Shown: positions 19,117-32,600 of the stretch, one piece after another | Position numbering within the stretch: position 1 is the stretch's first letter | Layout: every line of letters starts with the position of its first letter | NCBI GenBank assembly: GCA_949710005.1 | Contig: OX453278.1 | Coordinates: 5,156,436-5,220,435 of the forward strand | Reading direction: 5' to 3' | Source of the DNA: Ricordea florida | Lineage: Eukaryota; Cnidaria; Anthozoa; Corallimorpharia; Ricordeidae | DNA: 64,000 nucleotides | The notes under the pieces: generated by a model | The model's input: the letters and a program-made list of their open reading frames with translations, nothing else | Databases searched by the model: none | What the model was told of the DNA's origin: nothing | Made by a program: the position numbers and the translations under genes

Positions 19117-21606
19117 GACAATATTAAAAAACTTGCCATGTCCCTTCTAATACGTCTTTTTTCATGCAGTTTTTTGCATTGTAACAATCTATGATAGTTA
19201 CGCTTTCAATCCATACTAATTAGGGTATTGTGCGACTTCTACTTCTCATTTGTCAGCCTTCCGAAGTTTGCCCAAAAAATCGTCCATTTTTGAGAATTTT
19301 CCTATGGTCCCCCTTTTGCTATTTTGCCAAAAATGGCCATTTTAGACACTATTAAAAAACTTGCCATTTCTCTTTAAATACGTCTTTTGTCATGCGGCTT
19401 TTTGCATTGTAACAATCTATGATAGTTACGCTTTCAGTCCATACTAATTAGGGTATTGTGCGACTTGTACTTCTTATTTTTCAGCCATCCGAAATTTGCT
19501 AAAAAAATCGTCCATTTTTGAAAATTTTCCTATGGTCCTCCCTTTGCTATTTTGCCAAAAATGGCCATTTTAGACACTCTTGAAAAACTTGCCATTTCTC
19601 TTCTAATACGTCTTTTTTCATGCGGTTTTTTTCATTGTAACAATCTATGATAGTTACGCTTTCAATCCATACTAACTAGGGTATTGTGCGGCTTGTGCTT
19701 CTCATTTTTCAGCCTTCCGAAATTTGCCTAAAAAATCTTCCATTTTTGAAAATTTTCCTATGGACCCCTTTGCTATTTTGCCAAAAATGGTCATTTTAGA
19801 CACTCTTGAAAAACTTGCCATTTCTCTTCTAATACGTCTTTTTTCATGCGGTTTTTTGCATTGTAACAATCTATGATAGTTACGCTTTCAATCCATACTA
19901 ATTAGGGTATTGTGCGACTTGTACTTCTCATTTTTCAGCCCTGCGAAATTTGCCAAAAAAATCGTCCATTTTTGAAAATTTTCCTATGGTCCCCCCTTTG
20001 CTATTTTGCCAAAAATTGCCATTTTAGACAATATTAAAAAACTTGCCATGTCCCTTCTAATACGTCTTTTTTCATGCAGTTTTTTGCATTGTAACAATCT
20101 ATGATAGTTACGCTTTCAATCCATACTAATTAGGGTATTGTGCGACTTCTACTTCTCATTTGTCAGCCTTCCGAAGTTTGCCCAAAAAATCGTCCATTTT
20201 TGAGAATTTTCCTATGGTCCCCCTTTTGCTATTTTGCCAAAAATGGCCATTTTAGACACTGTTAAAAAACTTGCCATTTCTCTTTAAATACGTCTTTTGT
20301 CATGCGGCTTTTTGCATTGTAACAATCTATGATAGTTACGCTTTCAGTCCATACTAATTAGGGTATTGTGCGACTTGTACTTCTTATTTTTCAGCCATCC
20401 GAAATTTGCTAAAAAAATCGTCCATTTTTGAAAATTTTCCTATGGTCCTCCCTTTGCTATTTTGCCAAAAATGGCCATTTTAGACACTCTTGAAAAACTT
20501 GCCATTTCTCTTCTAATACGTCTTTTTTCATGCGGTTTTTTTCATTGTAACAATCTATGATAGTTACGCTTTCAATCCATACTAATTAGGGTATTGTGCG
20601 GCTTGTGCTTCTCATTTTTCAGCCTTCCGAAATTTGCCCAAAAAATCTTCCATTTTTGAAAATTTTCCTATGGACCCCTTTGCTATTTTGCCAAAAATGG
20701 TCATTTTAGACACTCTTGAAAAACTTGCCATTTCTCTTCTAATACGTCTTTTTTCATGCGGTTTTTTGCATTGTAACAATCTATGATAGTTACGCTTTCA
20801 ATCCATACTAATTAGGGTATTGTGCGACTTGTACTACTCATTTTTCAGCCCTGCGAAATTTGCCAAAAAAATCGTCCATTTTTGAAAATTTTCCTATGGT
20901 CCCCCCTTTGCTATTTTGCCAAAAATTGTTATTTTAGACAATATTAAAAAACTTGCCATGTCCCTTCTAATACGTCTTTTTTCATGCAGTTTTTTGCATT
21001 GTAACAATCTATGATAGTTACGCTTTCAATCCATACTAATTAGGGTATTGTGCGACTTCTACTTCTCATTTGTCAGCCTTCCGAAGTTTGCCCAAAAAAT
21101 CGTCCATTTTTGAGAATTTTCCTATGGTCCCCCTTTTGCTATTTTGCCAAAAATGGCCATTTTAGACACTATTAAAAAACTTGCCATTTCTCTTTAAATA
21201 CGTCTTTTGTCATGCGGCTTTTTGCATTGTAGCAATCTATGATAGTTACGCTTTCAGTCCATACTAATTAGGGTATTGTGCGACTTGTACTTCTTATTTT
21301 TCAGCCATCCGAAATTTGCTAAAAAAATCGTCCATTTTTGAAAATTTTCCTATGGTCCTCCCTTTGCTATTTTGCCAAAAATGGCCATTTTAGACACTCT
21401 TGAAAAACTTGCCATTTCTCTTCTAATACGTCTTTTTTCATGCGGTTTTTTTCATTGTAACAATCTATGATAGTTACGCTTTCAATCCATACTAATTAGG
21501 GTATTGTGCGGCTTGTGCTTCTCATTTTTCAGCCTTCCGAAATTTGCCCAAAAAATCTTCCATTTTTGAAAATTTTCCTATGGACCCCTTTGCTATTTTG
21601 CCAAAA
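19117..21606 (+). repeat. 910-bp tetramer higher-order repeat, second series
   Basis: GACAATATT recurs at 19117, 20027 and 20937, again exactly 910 bp apart. The first series is separated from this one by a seven-monomer segment (17521 to 19117 is 1596 bp) carrying the older c, b, a order. The third tetramer runs into the deletion derivatives at 21607. Confidence 0.85.
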
Positions 21607-22219
21607 ATGGTCATTTTAGACACTCTTGAAAAACTTGCCATTTCTCTTCTAATACGTCTTTTTTCATGCGGTTTTTTGCATTGTAACAATCTATGATAGT
21701 TACGCTTTCAATCCATACTAATTAGGGTATTGTGCGACTTGTACTTCTCATTTTTCAGCCTTCAGAAATTTGCCCAAATTTTCTTTTTTTCCTTTTGCTA
21801 TTTTGCCAAAAATGGCCATTTTAGACACTCTTGAAAAACTTGCCATTTCTCTTCTTATACGTCTTTTTTCATGCGGTGTTTTGCATTGTAACAATCTATG
21901 ATAGTTACGCTTTCAATCCATACTAATTAGGGTATTGTGCGACTTGTACTTCTCATTTTTCAGCCTTAAGAAATTTGCCCAATTTTTCCTATTTTCTTTT
22001 TGCTATTTTGCCAAAAATGGCCATTTTAGACACTCTTGAAAAACTTGCCATTTTTCTTCTAATACATCTTTTTTCATGCGGTTTTTTGCATTGTAACAAT
22101 TTATGATAGATACGCTTTCAATCCATACTAATTAGGGTATTGTGCGACTTGTACTTCTCATTTTTCAGCCTTCAGAAATTTGCCCAAATTTTTTTTTTCC
22201 TTTTGCTATTTTGCCAAAA
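21607..22219 (+). repeat. Three 203-205 bp monomers with a 23-bp tail deletion
   Basis: Monomer starts are at 21607, 21812, 22017 and 22220, giving 205, 205 and 203 bp. The central part is full length. The segment from the A run after TTTGCCC through the CTATGG/C-run region is replaced by a short T-rich link before TTTTGCTATTTTGCC. The same tail is found in the 130-bp short monomers. Confidence 0.85.
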
Positions 22220-22447
22220 ATGGCCATTTTAGACACTCTTGAAAAACTTGCCATTTCTCTTCTTATACGTCTTTTTTCATGCGGTGTTTTGCATTGTAAC
22301 AATCTATGATAGTTACGCTTTCAAGTCATACTAATTAGGGTATTGTGCGACTTGTACTTCTCATTTTTCAGCCTTCAGAAGTTTGCCCAAAAATTCATCA
22401 ATTTTTGAAAATTTTCCTATGGATCCCCCTTTGCTATTTTGCCAAGA

Positions 22448-24506
22448 ATGGCCATTTTAGACACTATTAAAAAACTTGCCTTTTCTCTTCTAATACATCT
22501 TTTTTCATGCGCTTTTTTGCATTGTAACAATCTATGATAGTTACGCTTGCAATCCATACTAATTAGGGTATTGTGCGACTTGTATTTCTCATTTTTCAGT
22601 CATCCGAAATTTCCTAAAAAATTCGTCCATTTTTGAAAATTTTCCTATGGTCGCCCCTTTGCTATTTTGCCAAAAATGGCCATTTTAGACACTATTAAAA
22701 AACTTGCCATTTCTCTTCTAATACGTCTTTTTTCATGCGGTTTTTTGCATTGTAACAATCTATGATAGTTACGCTTTCAATCCATACTAATTAGGGTATT
22801 GTGCGAATTGTATTTCTCATTATTCAGCCTTCCGAAATTTGCCCAAAAAATCGTCCATTTTTGAAAATTTTCCTATGGTCCCCCCTTTTCTATTTTTCCA
22901 AAAATGGCAATTTTAGACACTCTTGAAAAACTTGCCATTTCTCTTCTAATACGTCTCTTTTCATGCGGTTTTTTGCATTGTAACAATCTATGATAGTTAC
23001 GCTTTCAGTCCATAATAATTAGGGTATTGTGCGACTTGTACTTCTTATTTTTTAGCCATCCGAAATTTGCAAAAAAAATCGTCCATTTTTGAAAATTTTC
23101 CTATGGTCCCCCCTTTGCTATTTTGCCAAAAATGGCCATTTTAGACACTCTTGAAAAACTTGCCATTTCTCTTCTAATACGTCTTTTTTCATGCGGTTTT
23201 TTGCATTGTAACAATCTATGATAGTTACGCTTTCAATCCATACTAATTAGGGTATTGTGCGACTTGTACTTCTCATTTTTCAGCCTTCCGAAATTTGCCC
23301 AAAAAATCGTCCATTTTTGAAAATTTTCCTATGGTCCCGCTTTTGCTATTTTGCCAAAAATGGCCATTTTAGACACTATTGAAAAACTTGCCATTTCTCT
23401 TCTAATACGTCTTTTTTCATGCGGTTTTTTGCATTGTAACAATCTATGATAGTTACGCTTTCAATCCATACTAATTAGGGTATTGTGCGACTTCTACTTC
23501 TCATTTGTCAGCCTTCCGAAATTTCCCCAAAAAATCGTCCATTTTTGAGAATTTTCCTATGGTCCCCCTTTTGCTATTTTGCCAAAAATGGCCATTTTAG
23601 ACACTATTAAAAAACTTGCCATTTCTCTTCTAATACGTCTTTTGTCATGCGGCTTTTTGCATTGTAACAATCTATGATAGTTACGCTTTCAGTCCATACT
23701 AATTAGGGTATTGTGCGACTTGTACTTCTTATTTTTCAGCCATCCGAAATTTGCTAAAAAAATCGTCCATTTTTGAAAATTTTCCTATGGTCCCCCCTTT
23801 GCTATTTTGCCAAAAATGGCCATTTTAGACACTCTTGAAAAACTTGCCATTTCTCTTCTAATACGTCTTTTTTCATGCGGTTTTTTTCATTGTAACAATC
23901 TATGATAGTTACGCTTTCAATCCATACTAATTAGGGTATTGTGCGGCTTGTGCTTCTCATTTTTCAGCCTTCCGAAATTTGCCCAAAAAATCGTCCATTT
24001 TTGAAAATTTTCCTATGGACCCCTTTGCTATTTTGCCAAAAATGGCCATTTTAGACACTCTTGAAAAACTTGTCATTTCTCCTCTAATACGTCTTTTTTC
24101 ATGCGGTTTTTTTCATTGTAACAATCTATGATAGTTACGCTTTCAATCCATACTAATTAGGGTATTGTGCGGCTTGTGCTTCTCATTTTTCAGCCTTCCG
24201 AAATTTGCCCAAAAAATCGTCCATTTTTGAAAATTTTCCTATGGACCCCTTTGCTATTTTGCCAAAAATGGTCATTTTAGACACTCTTGAAAAACTTGCC
24301 ATTTCTCTTCTAATACGTCTTTTTTCATGCGGTTTTTTGCATTGTAACAATCTATGATAGTTACGCTTTCAATCCATACTAATTAGGGTATTGTGCGACT
24401 TGTGCTTCTCATTTTTCAGCCTTCCGAAATTTGCCCAAAAAATCGTCCATTTTTGAAAATTTTCCTATGGTCCCCCCTTTGCTATTTTGCCAAAAATGGC
24501 CATTTT
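22448..24506 (+). repeat. Subarray related to the 2864-bp unit
   Basis: The variant order (TTCTCATTATTCAG, GTCTCTTTTC at 22953, TTTTTTAGCC, CCCGCTTTTGC, CTTCTACTTC, GGACCCCTTTG, short monomer) follows that of 5.7-8.3 kb. The c and b monomers are replaced by GGACCCC-type copies. GTCTCTTTTC recurs 2406 bp later at 25359. Confidence 0.7.
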
Positions 24507-27500
24507 ATACACTAATAAAAAACTTTTGCGACTATTAAAAAATTTGTGCGACTTGTACTTCTCATTTTTCAGCCTTCAGAAATTTGCCCAATTTTTCTTT
24601 TTTTCCTTTTGCTATTTTGCCAAAAATGGCCATTTTAGACACTCTTGAAAAACTTGCCATTTCTCTTCTTATACGTCTTTTTTCATGCGGTGTTTTGCAT
24701 TGTAACAATCTATGATAGTTACGCTTTCAATCCATACTAATTAGGGTATTGTGCGACTTGTACTTCTCATTTTTCAGCCTTCAGAAATTTGCCCAAAAAT
24801 TCATCAATTTTTGAAAATTTTCCTATGGATCCCCCTTTGCTATTTTGCCAAGAATGGCCATTTTAGACACTATTAAAAAACTTGCCTTTTCTCTTCTAAT
24901 ACATCTTTTTTCATGCGCTTTTTTGCATTGTAACAATCTATGATAGTTACGCTTGCAATCCATACTAATTAGGGTATTGTGCGACTTGTACTTCTCATTT
25001 TTCAGCCATCCGAAATTTCCTAAAAAATTCGTCCATTTTTGAAAATTTTCCTATGGTCGCCCCTTTGCTATTTTGCCAAAAATGGCCATTTTAGACACTA
25101 TTAAAAAACTTGCCATTTCTCTTCTAATACGTCTTTTTTCATGCGGTTTTTTGCATTGTAACAATGTATGATAGTTACGCTTTCAATCCATACTAATTAG
25201 GGTATTGTGCGAATTGTATTTCTCATTATTCAGCCTTCCGAAATTTGCCCAAAAAATCGTCCATTTTTGAAAATTTTCCTATGGTCCCCCCTTTTCTATT
25301 TTTCCAAAAATGGCAATTTTAGACACTCTTGAAAAACTTGCCATTTCTCTTCTAATACGTCTCTTTTCATGCGGTTTTTTGCATTGTAACAATCTATGAT
25401 AGTTACGCTTTCAGTCCATAATAATTAGGGTATTGTGCGACTTGTACTTCTTATTTTTTAGCCATCCGAAATTTGCAAAAAAAATCGTCCATTTTTGAAA
25501 ATTTTCCTATGGTCCCCCCTTTGCTATTTTGCCAAAAATGGCCATTTTAGACACTCTTGAAAAACTTGCCATTTCTCTTCTAATACGTCTTTTTTCATGC
25601 GGTTTTTTGCATTGTAACAATCTATGATAGTTACGCTTTCAATCCATACTAATTAGGGTATTGTGCGACTTGTACTTCTCATTTTTCAGCCTTCCGAAAT
25701 TTGCCCAAAAAATCGTCCATTTTTGAAAATTTTCCTATGGTCCCGCTTTTGCTATTTTGCCAAAAATGGCCATTTTAGACACTATTAAAAAACTTGCCAT
25801 TTCTCTTCTAATACGTCTTTTTTCATGCGGTTTTTTGCATTGTAACAATCTATGATAGTTACGCTTTCAATCCATACTAATTAGGGTATTGTGCGACTTC
25901 TACTTCTCATTTGTCAGCCTTCCGAAATTTGCCCAAAAAATCGTCCATTTTTGAGAATTTTCCTATGGTCCCCCTTTTGCTATTTTGCCAAAAATGGCCA
26001 TTTTAGACACTATTAAAAAACTTGCCATTTCTCTTCTAATACGTCTTTTGTCATGCGGCTTTTTGCATTGTAACAATCTATGATAGTTACGCTTTCAGTC
26101 CATACTAATTAGGGTATTGTGCGACTTGTACTTCTTATTTTTCAGCCATCCGAAATTTGCTAAAAAAATCGTCCATTTTTGAAAATTTTCCTATGGTCCC
26201 CCCCTTGCTATTTTGCCAAAAATGGCCATTTTAGACACTCTTGAAAAACTTGCCATTTCTCTTCTAATACGTCTTTTTTCATGCGGTTTTTTTCATTGTA
26301 AGAATCTATGATAGTTACGCTTTCAATCCATACTAATTAGGGTATTGTGCGGCTTGTGCTTCTCATTTTTCAGCCTTCCGAAATTTGCCCAAAAAATCGT
26401 CCATTTTTGAAAATTTTCCTATGGACCCCTTTGCTATTTTGCCAAAAATGGCCATTTTAGACACTCTTGAAAAACTTGCCATTTCTCCTCTAATACGTCT
26501 TTTTTCATGCGGTTTTTTTCATTGTAACAATCTATGATAGTTACGCTTTCAATCCATACTAATTAGGGTATTGTGCGGCTTGTGCTTCTCATTTTTCAGC
26601 CTTCCGAAATTTGCCCAAAAAATCGTCCATTTTTGAAAATTTTCCTATGGACCCCTTTGCTATTTTGCCAAAAATGGTCATTTTAGACACTCTTGAAAAA
26701 CTTGCCATTTCTCTTCTAATACGTCTTTTTTCATGCGGCTTTTTCATTGTAACAATCTATGATAGTTACGCTTTCAATCCATACTAATTAGGGTATTGTG
26801 CGGCTTGTGCTTCTCATTTTTCAGCCTTCCGAAATTTGCCCAAAAAATCGTCCATTTTTGAAAATTTTCCTATGGTCCCCCCTTTGCTATTTTGCCAAAA
26901 ATGGCCATTTTATACACTAATAAAAAACTTGTGCGACTATTAAAAAATTTGTGCGACTTGTACTTCTCATTTTTCAGCCTTCAGAAATTTGCCCAATTTT
27001 TCTTTTTTTCCATTTGCTATTTTGCCAAAAATGGCCATTTTAGACACTCTTGAAAAACTTGCCATTTCTCTTCTAATACGTCTTTTTTCATGCGGTGTTT
27101 TGCATTGTAACAATCTATGATAGTTACGCTTTCAATCCATACTAATTAGGGTATTGTGCGACTTGTACTTCTCATTTTTCAGCCTTCAGAAATTTGCCCA
27201 AAAATTCATCAATTTTTGAAAATTTTCCTATGGATCCCCCTTTGCTATTTTGCCTAGAATGGCCATTTTAGACACTATTAAAAAACTTGCCTTTTCTCTT
27301 CTAATACATCTTTTTTCATGCGCTTTTTTGCATTGTAACAATCTATGATAGTTACGCTTGCAATCCATACTAATTAGGGTATTGTGCGACTTGTACTTCT
27401 TATTTTTCAGCCATCCGAAATTTGCTAAAAAAATCGTCCATTTTTGAAAATTTTCCTATGGTCCTCCCATTGCTATTTTGCCAAAAATGGCCATTTTAGA

Positions 27501-29633
27501 CACTCTTGAAAAACTTGCCATTTCTCTTCTAATACGTCTTTTTTCATGCGGTTTTTTTCATTGTAACAATCTATGATAGTTACGCTTTCAATCCATACTA
27601 ATTAGGGTATTGTGCGGCTTGTGCTTCTCATTTTTCAGCCTTCCGAAATTTGCCCAAGAAATCGTCCATTTTTGAAAATTTTCCTATGGACCCCTTTGCT
27701 ATTTTGCCAAAAATGGTCATTTTAGACACTCTTGAAAAACTTGCCATTTCTTCTCTAATACGTCTTTTTTCATGCGGTTTTTTGCATTGTAACAATCTAT
27801 GATAGTTACGCTTTCAATCCATACTAATTAGGGTATTGTGCGACTTGTACTTCTCATTTTTCAGCCCTGCGAAATTTGCCAAAAAAATCGTCCATTTTTG
27901 AAAATTTTCCTATGGTCCCCCCTTTGCTATTTTGCCAAAAATTGCCATTTTAGACAATATTAAAAAACTTGCCATGTCCCTTCTAATACGTCTTTTTTCA
28001 TGCAGTTTTTTGCATTGTAACAATCCATACTAATTAGGGTATTGTGCGACTTGTGCTTCTCATTTTTCAGCCTTCCGAAATTTGCCCAAAATATCGTCCA
28101 TTTTTGAAAATTTTCCTATGGTCCCCCCTTTGCTATTTTGCCAAAAATGGCCATTTTATACACTAATAAAAAACTTTTGCGACTATTAAAAAATTTGTGC
28201 GACTTGTACTTCTCATTTTTCAGCCTTCAGAAATTTGCCCAATTTTTCTTTTTTTCCTTTTGCTATTTTGCCAAAAATGGCCATTTTAGACACTCTTGAA
28301 AAACTTGCCATTTCTCTTCTAATACGTCTTTTTTCATGCGGTGTTTTGCATTGTAACAATCTATGATAGTTACGCTTTCAATCCATACTATTTAGGGTAT
28401 TGTGCGACTTGTACTTCTCATTTTTCAGCCTTCAGAAATTTGCCCGAAAATTCATCAATTTTTGAAAATTTTCCTATGGATCCCCCTTTGCTATTTTGCC
28501 AAGAATGGCCATTTTAGACACTATTAAAAAACTTGCCTTTTCTCTTCTAATACATCTTTTTTCATGCGCTTTTTTGCATTTTAACAATCTATGATAGTTA
28601 CGCTTGCAATCCATACTAATTAGGGTATTGTGCGACTTGTACTTCTCATTTTTCAGCCATCCGAAATTTCCTAAAAAATTCGTCCATTTTTGAAAATTTT
28701 CCTATGGTCGCCCCTTTGCTATTTTGCCAAAAATGGCCATTTTAGACACTATTAAAAAACTTGCCATTTCTCTTCTAATACGTCTTTTTTCATGCGGTTT
28801 TTTGCATTGTAACAATGTATGATAGTTACGCTTTCAATCCATACTAATTAGGGTATTGTGCGAATTGTATTTCTCATTATTCAGCCTTCCGAAATTTGCC
28901 CAAAAAATCGTCCATTTTTGAGAATTTTCCTATGGTCCCCCCTTTTCTATTTTGCCAAAAATGGCAATTTTAGACACTCTTGAAAAACTTGCCATTTCTC
29001 TTCTAATACGTCTCTTTTCATGCGGTTTTTTGCATTGTAACAATCTATGATAGTTACGCTTTCAGTCCATAATAATTAGGGTATTGTGCGACTTGTACTT
29101 CTTATTTCTTAGCCATGCGAAATTTGCAAAAAAAATCGTCCATTTTTGAAAATTTTCCTATGGTCCCCCCTTTGCTATTTTGCCAAAAATGGCCATTTTA
29201 GACACTCTTGAAAAACTTGCCATTTCTCTTCTAATACGTCTTTTTTCATGCGGTTTTTTGCATTGTAACAATCTATGATAGTTACGCTTTCAATCCATAC
29301 TAATTAGGGTATTGTGCGACTTGTACTTCTCATTTTGCAGCCCTGCGAAATTTGCCAAAAAAATCGTCCATTTTTGAAAATTTTCCTATGGTCCCCCCTT
29401 TGCTATTTTGCCAAAAATTGCCATTTTAGACAATATTAAAAAACTTGCCATGTCCCTTCTAATACGTCTTTTTTCATGCAGTTTTTTGCATTGTAACAAT
29501 CCATACTAATTAGGGTATTGTGCGACTTGTGCTTCTCATTTTTCAGCCTTCCGAAATTTGCCCAAAAAATCGTCCATTTTTGAAAATTTTCCTATGGTCC
29601 CCCCTTTGCTATTTTGCCAAAAATGGCCATTTT
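24507..29633 (+). repeat. 5128-bp super higher-order repeat, copy 1
   Basis: Short-monomer spacing inside the unit is 2405, 1246 and 1476 bp. The next copy repeats it as 2406, 1246 and 1476. Private variants match at 5128 bp: TGCCTAGAATGG at 27251 and 32379, GCATTTTAAC at 28576 and 33704. The unit contains both short-monomer sub-variants and 206-bp deletion monomers. Confidence 0.88.
28021..28045 (+). repeat. 22-bp deletion junction in a 206-bp monomer (first of 8)
   Basis: GTAACAATCCATACTAAT replaces the usual GTAACAATC, 22 bp, CATACTAAT. The lost segment begins after one CAATC and ends with a second CAATC, so only one copy of that 5-bp direct repeat remains. Other copies lie near 29497, 33149, 34625, 37371, 38843, 40319 and 45569. 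All sit in T-type monomers. Confidence 0.85.
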
Positions 29634-32600
29634 ATACACTAATAAAAAACTTTTGCGACTATTAAAAAATTTGTGCGACTTGTACTTCTCATTTTTCAGC
29701 CTTCAGAAATTTGCCCAATTTTTCTTTTTTTCCTTTTGCTATTTTGCCAAAAATGGCCATTTTAGACACTCTTGAAAAACTTGCCATTTCTCTTCTAATA
29801 CGTCTTTTTTCATGCGGTGTTTTGCATTGTAACAATCTATGATAGTTACGCTTTCAATCCATACTAATTAGGGTATTGTGCGACTTGTACTTCTCATTTT
29901 TCAGCCTTCAGAAATTTGCCCAAAAATTCATCAATTTTTGAAAATTTTCCTATGGATCCCCCTTTGCTATTTTGCCAAGAATGGCCATTTTAGACACTAT
30001 TAAAAAACTTGCCTTTTCTCTTCTAATACATCTTTTTTCATGCGCTTTTTTGCATTGTAACAATCTATGATAGTTACGCTTGCAATCCATACTAATTAGG
30101 GTATTGTGCGACTTGTACTTCTCATTTTTCAGCCATCCGAAATTTCCTAAAAAATTCGTCCATTTTTGAAAATTTTCCTATGGTCGCCCCTTTGCTATTT
30201 TGCCAAAAATGGCCATTTTAGACACTATTAAAAAACTTGCCATTTCTCTTCTAATACGTCTTTTTTCATGCGGTTTTTTGCATTGTAACAATGTATGATA
30301 GTTACGCTTTCAATCCATACTAATTAGGGTATTGTGCGAATTGTATTTCTCATTATTCAGCCTTCCGAAATTTGCCCAAAAAATCGTCCATTTTTGAAAA
30401 TTTTCCTATGGTCCCCCCTTTTCTATTTTTCCAAAAATGGCAATTTTAGACACTCTTGAAAAACTTGCCATTTCTCTTCTAATACGTCTCTTTTCATGCG
30501 GTTTTTTGCATTGTAACAATCTATGATAGTTACGCTTTCAGTCCATAATAATTAGGGTATTGTGCGACTTGTACTTCTTATTTTTTAGCCATCCGAAATT
30601 TGCAAAAAAAATCGTCCATTTTTGAAAATTTTCCTATGGTCCCCCCTTTGCTATTTTGCCAAAAATGGCCATTTTAGACACTCTTGAAAAACTTGCCATT
30701 TCTCTTCTAATACGTCTTTTTTCATGCGGTTTTTTGCATTGTAACAATCTATGATAGTTACGCTTTCAATCCATACTAATTAGGGTATTGTGCGACTTGT
30801 ACTTCTCATTTTTCAGCCTTCCGAAATTTGCCCAAAAAATCGTCCATTTTTGAAAATTTTCCTATGGTCCCGCTTTTGCTATTTTGCCAAAAATGGCCAT
30901 TTTAGACACTATTAAAAAACTTGCCATTTCTCTTCTAATACGTCTTTTTTCATGCGGTTTTTTGCATTGTAACAATCTATGATAGTTACGCTTTCAATCC
31001 ATACTAATTAGGGTATTGTGCGACTTCTACTTCTCATTTGTCAGCCTTCCGAAATTTGCCCAAAAAATCGTCCATTTTTGAGAATTTTCCTATGGTCCCC
31101 CTTTTGCTATTTTGCCAAAAATGGCCATTTTAGACACTATTAAAAAACTTGCCATTTCTCTTCTAATACGTCTTTTGTCATGCGGCTTTTTGCATTGTAA
31201 CAATCTATGATAGTTACGCTTTCAGTCCATACTAATTAGGGTATTGTGCGACTTGTACTTCTTATTTTTCAGCCATCCGAAATTTGCTAAAAAAATCGTC
31301 CATTTTTGAAAATTTTCCTATGGTCCCCCCCTTGCTATTTTGCCAAAAATGGCCATTTTAGACACTCTTGAAAAACTTGCCATTTCTCTTCTAATACGTC
31401 TTTTTTCATGCGGTTTTTTTCATTGTAAGAATCTATGATAGTTACGCTTTCAATCCATACTAATTAGGGTATTGTGCGGCTTGTGCTTCTCATTTTTCAG
31501 CCTTCCGAAATTTGCCCAAAAAATCGTCTATTTTTGAAAATTTTCCTATGGACCCCTTTGCTATTTTGCCAAAAATGGCCATTTTAGACACTCTTGAAAA
31601 ACTTGCCATTTCTCCTCTAATACGTCTTTTTTCATGCGGTTTTTTTCATTGTAACAATCTATGATAGTTACGCTTTCAATCCATACTAATTAGGGTATTG
31701 TGCGGCTTGTGCTTCTCATTTTTCAGCCTTCCGAAATTTGCCCAAAAAATCGTCCATTTTTGAAAATTTTCCTATGGACCCCTTTGCTATTTTGCCAAAA
31801 ATGGTCATTTTAGACACTCTTGAAAAACTTGCCATTTCTCTTCTAATACGTCTTTTTTCATGCGGCTTTTTGCATTGTAACAATCTATGATAGTTACGCT
31901 TTCAATCCATACTAATTAAAGTATTGTGCGACTTGTGCTTCTCATTTTTCAGCCTTCCGAAGTTTGCCCAAAAAATCGTCCATTTTTGAAAATTTTCCTA
32001 TGGTCCCCCCTTTGCTATTTTGCCAAAAATGGCCATTTTATACACTAATAAAAAACTTGTGCGACTATTAAAAAATTTGTGCGACTTGTACTTCTCATTT
32101 TTCAGCCTTCAGAAATTTGCCCAATTTTTCTTTTTTTCCATTTGCTATTTTGCCAAAAATGGCCATTTTAGACACTCTTGAAAAACTTGCCATTTCTCTT
32201 CTAATACGTCTTTTTTCATGCGGTGTTTTGCATTGTAACAATCTATGATAGTTACGCTTTCAATCCATACTAATTAGGGTATTGTGCGACTTGTACTTCT
32301 CATTTTTCAGCCTTCAGAAATTTGCCCAAAAATTCATCAATTTTTGAAAATTTTCCTATGGATCCCCCTTTGCTATTTTGCCTAGAATGGCCATTTTAGA
32401 CACTATTAAAAAACTTGCCTTTTCTCTTCTAATACATCTTTTTTCATGCGCTTTTTTGCATTGTAACAATCTATGATAGTTACGCTTGCAATCCATACTA
32501 ATTAGGGTATTGTGCGACTTGTACTTCTTATTTTTCAGCCATCCGAAATTTGCTAAAAAAATCGTCCATTTTTGAAAATTTTCCTATGGTCCTCCCATTG

